From positions 9,304 through 42,912 of the forward strand of contig NZ_AUTQ01000140.1 of assembly GCF_000498095.1 (NCBI RefSeq): a stretch of 33,609 bases of DNA, read 5' to 3'. The notes beneath the pieces are model-generated. The model was not told where the DNA came from, ran no database searches, and worked only from the letters and a program-made list of their open reading frames with translations. Made by a program: the position numbers and the translations under genes. Source of the DNA: Pseudoalteromonas sp. TB64 (GTDB lineage Bacteria; Pseudomonadota; Gammaproteobacteria; Enterobacterales; Alteromonadaceae). Below, piece after piece: positions 28,098 through 33,609 of this stretch (position 1 is its first letter; every line of letters starts with the position of its first letter).

Positions 28098-29020
28098 ACT
28101 TCCTTTTCTCGAGAGCGAAGCGTTAATAATAGTGCGAGTATCAAAAAAAGTAGTCCACCAAAAAAAGTAATACCTATACATATAAGTGCTCTAGACGGTC
28201 CCGACTTCTCCTCTGGATATACCACTGGAGATAGTGGTTTTAACAAATGATAATCACCAACAGAAGAGAGTAACTTAGTTCTAGTTTGATCTGCAATCAG
28301 CTCATAAAATACTGTGCGCAATTCGCTGACATTAGTTTCTAATGCCTGGTTTTTCAGATATTCAATAGCTTCTTCGGATTCTTTTTTATCTTTTTCTCTC
28401 CAAAATCGATTAACATCTTCAATTAACCAATTTGTCACGTTAACTGATAATTCGGGAGAAACTGTCGTCACTTTGAGCTCAATTAGATTTTTCTTTTTTA
28501 GATATGTAGTATTAATTTGACTCAACAACTTATTATATCCCTCCCAAGCAGAAGGTATAACGTTTTTACCTGGAAGAGGCTCCCTAGTCCACGAATTTAT
28601 TGAAGGGTCATAAGTTTCTCGATTATAAATTGGCTTTTTAGTATCCTGATCCCACGACTTCAAAGCCAATAGGTCAGGCATTAACTTTCGTTGAGTAATA
28701 AATGTTTGCAGAAATCCCCTGCTCTGCATAAATTCTAAAGCCGCTTCAACATCAGAGCCCTCAGAACCACCCAAAGATATTCCAGCCATACTAGCTAGAC
28801 CACCGAATTGCCCCGCAAGTTTAGATATGCCGCCGCTTTGAGATTTTTCGACTGGGGACAAAAAAACTTGAGCAGTAAATGTATTAGGCTGGTTAAGAGC
28901 TACAACTACCGATAAACATGCAGACAGTACGGTCCCTATTATAATCAGCCACTTATACCTGAGTAAGCCCAAATAAGTGGTATTTATATCTTGCTCGATG
29001 GCCCCAACATTACTTTCCAT
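28094..29020 (-). CDS. wzz: Polysaccharide chain-length determinant Wzz
   Basis: Wzz co-polymerases set the modal chain length of Wzy-made polysaccharide in the inner membrane. The 308-residue protein has TM1 at about 25-45 after a short cytoplasmic tail (INTTYLGLLRYKWLIIIGT), a large periplasmic domain, and TM2 at about 277-300 before a basic end. It carries the Gly-rich insert KLAGQFGGLASMAGISLGG near 66-84 and the Pro-rich SPVVYPEEKSGPSRALI just before TM2, both typical of Wzz. It is the first gene of the six-gene operon, whose neighbours all overlap by 1-8 bases. Confidence 0.92.
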   Translation of the reverse strand: MESNVGAIEQDINTTYLGLLRYKWLIIIGTVLSACLSVVVALNQPNTFTAQVFLSPVEKSQSGGISKLAGQFGGLASMAGISLGGSEGSDVEAALEFMQSRGFLQTFITQRKLMPDLLALKSWDQDTKKPIYNRETYDPSINSWTREPLPGKNVIPSAWEGYNKLLSQINTTYLKKKNLIELKVTTVSPELSVNVTNWLIEDVNRFWREKDKKESEEAIEYLKNQALETNVSELRTVFYELIADQTRTKLLSSVGDYHLLKPLSPVVYPEEKSGPSRALICIGITFFGGLLFLILALLLTLRSREKEV

Positions 29021-29068
29021 AACACTACCAAACCAACCTACACCAAATAAAATGGTAGGCAGTATATC

Positions 29069-29097
29069 AAAACGCTATTTTTTTTGTAGCGTTTTTT
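29069..29097 (+). terminator. Hairpin with T-run upstream of wzz
   Basis: AAAACGCTA at 29069-29077 pairs with TAGCGTTTT at 29087-29095 around a T-rich 9-base loop, followed by TT on the plus strand. It reads as a plus-strand terminator, but no plus-strand gene precedes it. On the minus strand it falls in the wzz leader, 50 bp before the start codon, where it could act as a leader structure or be a relic. Confidence 0.45.
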
Positions 29098-29399
29098 AAT
29101 ACATATACGATTCAGATTGTAAGTGCGCAACTTGAATCGGTAAGGAAAGTTCAACTGAACATACTCTTATCGCTTTCCTCCAGCATTAGATGTAACAATG
29201 AAAGTATAACCAACGGGTCTATGAATAACGGCACCATTTTTATTACCAAAAAAACACAGTCGTGAGTCAAAACAAAATGGCTAAGCTACTCAATATTAAT
29301 TAATAAACTTTTAGCCTATTTAATCTGGTACTAAGTAGGCACTCACTCACACGAAATAGTGGTGTCACATTTTAAATAAAGTGTATATTCCACAAGCCC

Positions 29400-29630
29400 G
29401 TATTATTTATGACCGTGAGGATTAAACAGGAATAAAAAATAGTTTATTAAAACAGTGTTGGTCAAAATAAACTGGCTTTAAATAACATAAAAATTGACCT
29501 TGCAAAAAGCAATAATGGAGCTTAATGACAGACCTATAAATGAATTAGGTTACAATACCCAACCAAATTGATGGCTGACCACCTCGCTGCTATCGTTACA
29601 TATGCGTTATACACCTCAAAATTAAAATCA
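29400..29630 (+). mobile_element. IS30-like transposase C-terminal remnant
   Basis: Frames at 29509 read AIMELNDRPINELGYNTQPN, matching the LN-RPRK-LGYKTP-E block at the C-terminus of IS30-type transposases. A shifted frame continues PTKLMADHLAAIV, like the usual end of such proteins. Weaker upstream matches (RGLN-NKNSLLKQCWSK, in mixed frames from about 29420) fit the RG-NEN-NGL-RQ-FPKGT block. The rest of the element and its ends are not recognisable. The remaining DNA from 29100 to 29400 and from 29630 to 29862 shows no gene I can name. Confidence 0.5.
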
Positions 29631-29862
29631 GCCGTTAAATAATTCTGATTTTATTTTAATAACAAAAAGAAACAAATATAATTCGCATATTATTGTAATC
29701 TATTGAAATAAGTAGATTGATGTCACGACCTAATGGATAACAGCTAACATATTATGCTCGCGTAGTTAAATCATGTGAAAACACGATAAATAATAATGAA
29801 TATTAACCTTTTACCTACAGTTATTAAATTATACAACCAACACAAGTTAGATATCGTTTACT

Positions 29863-30918
29863 ATGATCATAAATAACTTAAGTGTATTTTCGCTATTTTT
29901 ATTGACCCTTATTTTTTAGAATAATAGCAAAATACATCAATCTAGTTGGTATCCCAGATGAATGAAAAAACATATTGGCACAGTGCCTTTAGTCGGGATC
30001 ATCTATATTTAAAATTGTTATTTGCATGTTTTCCCAGGAATACTAGAAAATTAGTACATTTACTTAAGCTGTGCAGGCTTATTGACCATACTTATGTATG
30101 TTAGACGATTTGAAAGATATAGGATTTACCGAAAGACTAACAATTCAGGCTTTGATATCATTAGCTATGATGTTTAATAGTCAGGTGTACTGTTAAACTA
30201 AGCGACTTATTTTTTCATTTGAATCTACCATATTTATTTTTAAGTATTTACCCACTTTACTAAGGCTATTGGGGCAATCAATACTTTAATATGATTGATG
30301 GCATCGATGGTTTGCTAGGTAGGATGGCAACGATTATTTTAGGTCTATGGCAATTTCATTTATGTTGTCAGATCATATTCGACTAATTTCATTCTCAATT
30401 ACAATTGCTATAGCCACAATTCTATATGCCTTGATGAATATAGGCACACCTTTGGACAACGATTTAAAGTTTTTATTAGGAATACTGGTAGCACTGTGAT
30501 TAGATTTACCGTTATTTGGTTTTTAACTGAAGGTTATCAGAGGGAATCTCGTTCTTTTCAAGCCTTAACTAATCTATGGCTAGCAACTGTTCCGATTATA
30601 AATGCTTCATCTACAATTTTTAGACTAATTAGAAAGAAGCAATCAACATTTAAACCAGACCAAGAGTATTTACGTCATATTTTTATGCGTTTTGACTTCT
30701 CAGCGAGGCAAGCTTTGATTACTATGTGTATCATTGCGATTGTATTTACATCTCCCGGTATAGCATCAGAGTTGCTTTATATACCAAGCTATATAATATT
30801 TTGGAGCTTTGTAACAATAAACATAATCTACTTTTTCAAGATGACACATATTTGGCGTATTACGGTTAAAGTAAGACGGTATTTTAGTGTCACATCAAAA
30901 TTTAATATAAAAGATTAA
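29863..30918 (+). pseudogene. wecA: wecA pseudogene (undecaprenyl-phosphate GlcNAc-1-phosphate transferase)
   Basis: Recognisable from the ATG (MIINNLSVFSLFLLTLIF) to the TAA at 30916-30918, equal to about 352 codons, the normal WecA length, but broken by many stops and frameshifts. Intact scraps in order are NLVGIPDE; KKHIGTVPLVG; MLDDLKDIGFTERLTIQALI (catalytic DD region, near 30108); YFNMIDGIDGLLG (near 30285); GQRFKVFIRNTGSTVIRFTV (near 30455); and an uninterrupted last 140 residues with RKKQSTFKPDQEYLRHIFMR. Intact WecA starts O-antigen or enterobacterial common antigen synthesis by loading GlcNAc-1-P on undecaprenyl phosphate. The final open stretch lacks the catalytic Asp residues, so it cannot be active. 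pssD starts 3 bp later. Confidence 0.88.
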
Positions 30919-30921
30919 AAT

Positions 30922-31398
30922 ATGTCAAAACAAAAGATTACCTTGCTTATTTATGGCGAAGGAGGCCATAAGCAGGAGATGAAATTACTTTACAATCGAC
31001 TTTCAAAGTCTTCTTTAGAATTTATTACTTTAGGTACTACTCCCATTAACTCATCAATTTTACACTATGAACTAGGTGATGTTCGACATAAAAAAAATCG
31101 CTTAAAATCATTTTTCATGGCCTCTATCGGTATAATTCATTCTTGTACTCTGACAATTAAGCTATGCTACAAATACGAAATTGTTGGCATAATCTCAACG
31201 GGTCCTGGAATCGCAATAATACCCTCTTTAATATTAAAATTATTTGGGAAAAAAGTGGTGTTTATAGAAACATTTTGTCGTTTTTATACTCGATCATTCA
31301 CTGGTCGTATTATGTCAAAGTTAGGTTGTGAGTTTTGGGTACAAAATAAAGAGCAAAAAAAGCTTTATAAAAATGCAAAGTTTTGTGGGCGCCTATGA
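30922..31398 (+). CDS. PssD/Alg14-like glycosyltransferase membrane-anchor subunit
   Basis: The 158-residue protein matches the Alg14/PssD family, the membrane subunit that recruits a soluble catalytic partner to make a split GT-B enzyme. It shows YGEGGHKQEMKLLYNRL near 11, a hydrophobic segment near 62-80, ISTGPGIAIIPSLILKLFGK near 90, VVFIETFCR near 112 and RSFTGRIMSKLGCEFWVQN near 124. All are hallmarks of the family (PssD of Rhizobium, CpsF-type in streptococci). It ends in ATGA shared with the next gene. The start lies 3 bp after the wecA pseudogene stop, so the three were once one transcript; no strong ribosome site is seen. Confidence 0.85.
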   Translation: MSKQKITLLIYGEGGHKQEMKLLYNRLSKSSLEFITLGTTPINSSILHYELGDVRHKKNRLKSFFMASIGIIHSCTLTIKLCYKYEIVGIISTGPGIAIIPSLILKLFGKKVVFIETFCRFYTRSFTGRIMSKLGCEFWVQNKEQKKLYKNAKFCGRL

Positions 31399-31844
31399 AA
31401 GTTTTAGTGACTGTAGGCTCTTCACCATTTGAATCACTTATTCGCGCAGCTGATTTTGCTGCTGAAATACTACCTCATTACGAGTTTATTTTTCAAATAA
31501 ATAATGGTATTTACAAACCAAAGAATGGTACATACTTTTCGTTTTCAGAGACCTTTTCGACCTATATTGATGAGGCAAATATTATAATATCTCATGCCGG
31601 TGCAGGTACTGTATTTGAGTTACTCGAAAAGGAAAAAAGATGTATAATAGTCCCTAACTATGAACGAATCGATAAACACCAGTCTGATCTTACTTCTTAT
31701 ATAGAAAAAAATGAGTTAGCAATTGTGTGCCACGAATTACATCATCTTAGTACTAGTATTAAAGAAGTAAATAATTTTAAAGCAAAAAAATACTCAAAAG
31801 AGCCCTTTTTTATGACTAAAGAGCTTATAAACTTATTTAGCTAG
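31395..31844 (+). CDS. PssE/Alg13-like glycosyltransferase catalytic subunit (GT28 type)
   Basis: The 149-residue protein corresponds to the C-terminal, UDP-sugar-binding half of a GT28 enzyme and should act with the PssD-like subunit before it. It has VTVGSSPFESLIRAADFA at the start, IIISHAGAGTVFELLEKEKR near 72-91 (the donor-binding loop) and VPNYERIDKHQSDLT near 95. In characterised systems such pairs add galactose or glucuronic acid as the second sugar on the lipid carrier; the sugar here is unknown. I use the ATG at 31395 overlapping the pssD stop, not a TTG four codons upstream. A terminator follows directly. Confidence 0.85.
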   Translation: MKVLVTVGSSPFESLIRAADFAAEILPHYEFIFQINNGIYKPKNGTYFSFSETFSTYIDEANIIISHAGAGTVFELLEKEKRCIIVPNYERIDKHQSDLTSYIEKNELAIVCHELHHLSTSIKEVNNFKAKKYSKEPFFMTKELINLFS

Positions 31845-31845
31845 A

Positions 31846-31898
31846 AATACCACTTACTTTAAAGGTGAGTGGTATTAGGTAGTATTTTATTTTTTTTG
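31846..31898 (+). terminator. Rho-independent terminator after the PssD/PssE pair
   Basis: AATACCACT at 31846-31854 and AGTGGTATT at 31868-31876 form a 9-bp stem, extended by three weaker pairs, with a TTTAAAG loop. A T-rich tract with eight consecutive T residues follows up to about 31898. It lies just past the stop of the plus-strand gene and partly overlaps the stop of the convergent glycosyltransferase gene. Confidence 0.8.
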
Positions 31899-33044
31899 GT
31901 TTATTGTATGCTTATAGATGTCAATCAAACTGTTAACATTTTTACGACTTGAAAAAATATCACTAATTATTGCTCTTTTTTCAGTAGATACAGGCGACTT
32001 TTGTATAAAGTGATTCTGGATTGCTTCCGCGATATCATCTTCATCTTTTTGCTTGATAACGGAGACACTTTTTGTGTCGCAAAAATGTGCTAACTCTTTT
32101 AGCCCACCACAATTTGTAACAATAACAGACAATCCTGTAGCCATTGCCTCAAGTGCAGCAACCCCAAATGATTCCTCCTGGCAAGTCACTTCATCACGAA
32201 TTGAAGGCTGTACATATACATTGTGCTCAGATAAAAACTGAGGTAAATCCTCATGACGAATATTCTCGATGAAATTAATACTCTCGTAAATACCTAGCTC
32301 CTGAGTAAGCTCAATTAGACTATGCCTAAGTGGTCCATTACCAACTAACGTAAGTGTTGCGCTAGGATATACACTGAGTACTTGTTTAAATGCACGAATT
32401 AAAAAAATCTGACCTTTACAAGAAATAAATCGACCGACACTAATAACTTTCAGTTGATCAAATGAAACATCCTCTGAAGGCTTAGTAAATATAGGGTTAA
32501 TAGCGTTGTGAACTATCGATATTTTATTAGCTGGAATAGATAAGTTAACGGTCATTTTTTCTTTCAAAAAATCAGAAGGAACAGTCCAATGTACAAACGT
32601 CTTACGACCAGCTTTAGACAAAATTTCTTTATATCTTTTTCTAATTAGCGGCTCACTATTCACGTCAGATCCATGCATAGAAGCAACGGTAGGAATAGTA
32701 ACTCCTAGCCTTTCACTCACGTGCATCCACGTTTTCACTGCATTACCAGTATGGCAATGAATTACGTCAGGTTGGAATTCATTTAATATTTTTTGCCAAT
32801 ACATATAGTCTATTAAAAAAGGCATTAACTGAAATCTTAATGTTAAGCTTTGAGTAATACGTTCATTCAAAACCATCTTAAATGGCGATAAATATACCTT
32901 TGAGAAAGGACGCGATTCCAAGTTCAACCTTTTCGATGTTAATACTGCAGATTCAATTCCACAGTCTTGTATACCTAGAACTTGATCGTAAATAAACGTC
33001 TCTGTCGTAACCGAAAAATTAGGTATGTAGTGCAGTACTTTCAT
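31887..33044 (-). CDS. GT4-family glycosyltransferase
   Basis: A 385-residue GT-B glycosyltransferase. The N-terminal domain begins MKVLHYIPNFSVTTETFIYD and holds VIHCHTGNAVKTWMH near 93 and ASMHGSDVNSEPL near 120, the HG-D element common in GT4 enzymes. The donor domain starts near 195 with KVISVGRFISCKGQIFLIRA, and SFGVAALEAMATGLSVIVTN carries the conserved glutamates. AGGA lies six bases before the ATG at 33044. It overlaps the flippase gene by 26 bp, so the two are co-translated. It faces PssE head-on across the shared terminator. Sugar specificity cannot be read. Confidence 0.9.
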   Translation of the reverse strand: MKVLHYIPNFSVTTETFIYDQVLGIQDCGIESAVLTSKRLNLESRPFSKVYLSPFKMVLNERITQSLTLRFQLMPFLIDYMYWQKILNEFQPDVIHCHTGNAVKTWMHVSERLGVTIPTVASMHGSDVNSEPLIRKRYKEILSKAGRKTFVHWTVPSDFLKEKMTVNLSIPANKISIVHNAINPIFTKPSEDVSFDQLKVISVGRFISCKGQIFLIRAFKQVLSVYPSATLTLVGNGPLRHSLIELTQELGIYESINFIENIRHEDLPQFLSEHNVYVQPSIRDEVTCQEESFGVAALEAMATGLSVIVTNCGGLKELAHFCDTKSVSVIKQKDEDDIAEAIQNHFIQKSPVSTEKRAIISDIFSSRKNVNSLIDIYKHTINQKK

Positions 33045-33609
33045 TTACTTCCTGTCTTAACTTTTTCAAAATTAGTGGGAGCTTCCATGTAACAGTAAGA
33101 AGGTACTGCAAAAAAATTGCTAGCAAAACCCCCCATAACTCTACTTTAGAACCAAAAAGAACAATTGTTACACATAGTACAATATTTGAAACTAAAGTGA
33201 TGTAGAACAACTTCTTAATATACCCCAATGCAAGAAACACAGGATGAATAGGTGTAAATACCGTAGCTACTGCATGGATAATTAAAAATGTAATAATTTG
33301 CCATTTGTAACTAAGTAACTCATTTGTAAAAATAGCAGGAACCCAATAATCGATTGTAATAGAGGCGAGTAACACCACAAAAAGAGAAGGGAATGCTAGC
33401 AACACAATTAATTTTAGCATTGCAGCTTTTACTTTTTCAAATGCCTTAACCGCAAGAAGGCTATTAATTTCAGGGTAAAGCACTTGGTTTAAAGGACCTG
33501 TGACTTTTGTAGAAATCGTCGCTATTTGCTTAATTACTCTGTATGCGCCCGCAGCCTCAACTGAAACCACAGCACCAACCAATATATTGTCTAATTGCTT
33601 TACGGGAAT
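33019..33609 (-). CDS. wzx: Polysaccharide flippase, Wzx/MOP-type (5' end outside window)
   Basis: Only the C-terminal 196 codons are in the window; the frame is open to the edge, so its true start lies beyond 33609. The segment reads IPVKQLDNILVGAVVSVEAA followed by GAYRVIKQIATIS, the conserved D-x-x-x-VG and GxY stretch of oligosaccharide flippases (polysaccharide_synt family), then about five hydrophobic helices and a basic C-terminus. Wzx moves undecaprenyl-linked repeat units to the periplasmic face for Wzy polymerisation. A TTG at 33582 that could be taken as a start is an internal Leu codon. It heads the minus-strand pair with the GT4 gene and suggests the locus continues beyond the window. 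Confidence 0.85.
   Translation of the reverse strand: MPVKQLDNILVGAVVSVEAAGAYRVIKQIATISTKVTGPLNQVLYPEINSLLAVKAFEKVKAAMLKLIVLLAFPSLFVVLLASITIDYWVPAIFTNELLSYKWQIITFLIIHAVATVFTPIHPVFLALGYIKKLFYITLVSNIVLCVTIVLFGSKVELWGVLLAIFLQYLLTVTWKLPLILKKLRQEVNESTALHT

Noticed and set aside
28098..28181. Longer N-terminus for the GT4 gene after wzz
   Set aside because: The extra 28 codons lie in wzz coding DNA in another frame; the ATG at 28097 has an excellent ribosome site.
30496..30918. Independent 140-residue membrane protein
   Set aside because: It is the uninterrupted C-terminal part of the wecA pseudogene; homology continues upstream of its GTG (NTGSTVI) and the catalytic residues lie in the broken part.

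Overview
The window is AT-rich DNA from a marine gammaproteobacterium, most likely Pseudoalteromonas or a close Alteromonadales relative. The basis is the lptD-surA-pdxA-rsmA-apaG-apaH order with amgK-murU-djlA divergent to it, the protein sequences, and the GTAG-headed REP-like repeats. No tRNA, rRNA or CRISPR array was seen.

Layout. (1) 1-6249, minus strand: a DHH-family phosphoesterase cut by the window edge, a tandem array of paired REP-like hairpins (about 106-bp unit), then a sulfate activation block. Read 5' to 3' on the minus strand this block is cysD, cysN, an SLC13/RCK-type permease and cysC, with a strong terminator between cysN and the permease. (2) 6250-8292: about 2 kb with no intact gene apart from one doubtful 32-codon ORF. 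It holds a C-terminal scrap of a secreted-type protein, a frameshifted metallo-beta-lactamase/beta-CASP pseudogene, a (TTTTATC)9 heptamer array and a decayed IS256-family transposase. (3) 8293-21399: housekeeping and envelope genes. These are rluA, a DUF3530 protein, the amgK-murU-djlA operon (peptidoglycan sugar recycling plus an inner-membrane J-protein), the divergent lptD-surA-pdxA-rsmA-apaG-apaH run (outer-membrane biogenesis, B6 synthesis, rRNA methylation, Ap4A hydrolysis) and a methyl-accepting chemotaxis protein. (4) 21400-23000: an insertion-sequence graveyard in which a truncated IS3-family element is fused to a truncated IS4-family element. (5) 23010-33609: a surface polysaccharide locus.

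The polysaccharide locus has three parts. A tightly overlapping minus-strand operon encodes Wzz, a GT4 glycosyltransferase, a hexapeptide acyltransferase, a Wzy/WaaL-type polymerase or ligase, a GT2 enzyme and a second GT4 enzyme, and it ends at a clear terminator. A plus-strand segment carries an IS30-like remnant, a full-length but heavily mutated wecA pseudogene, and an intact two-subunit PssD/PssE (Alg14/Alg13-like) glycosyltransferase. A further minus-strand pair encodes a GT4 enzyme and the end of a Wzx flippase that runs off the window. Together these are parts of a Wzx/Wzy-dependent O-antigen or capsule pathway whose local initiating transferase has been lost.

I found no clearly new defence or metabolic system. 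The most informative oddities are the dead wecA beside live polysaccharide genes, the REP doublet array, the heptamer array beside the beta-CASP pseudogene, and the IS3/IS4 junction.
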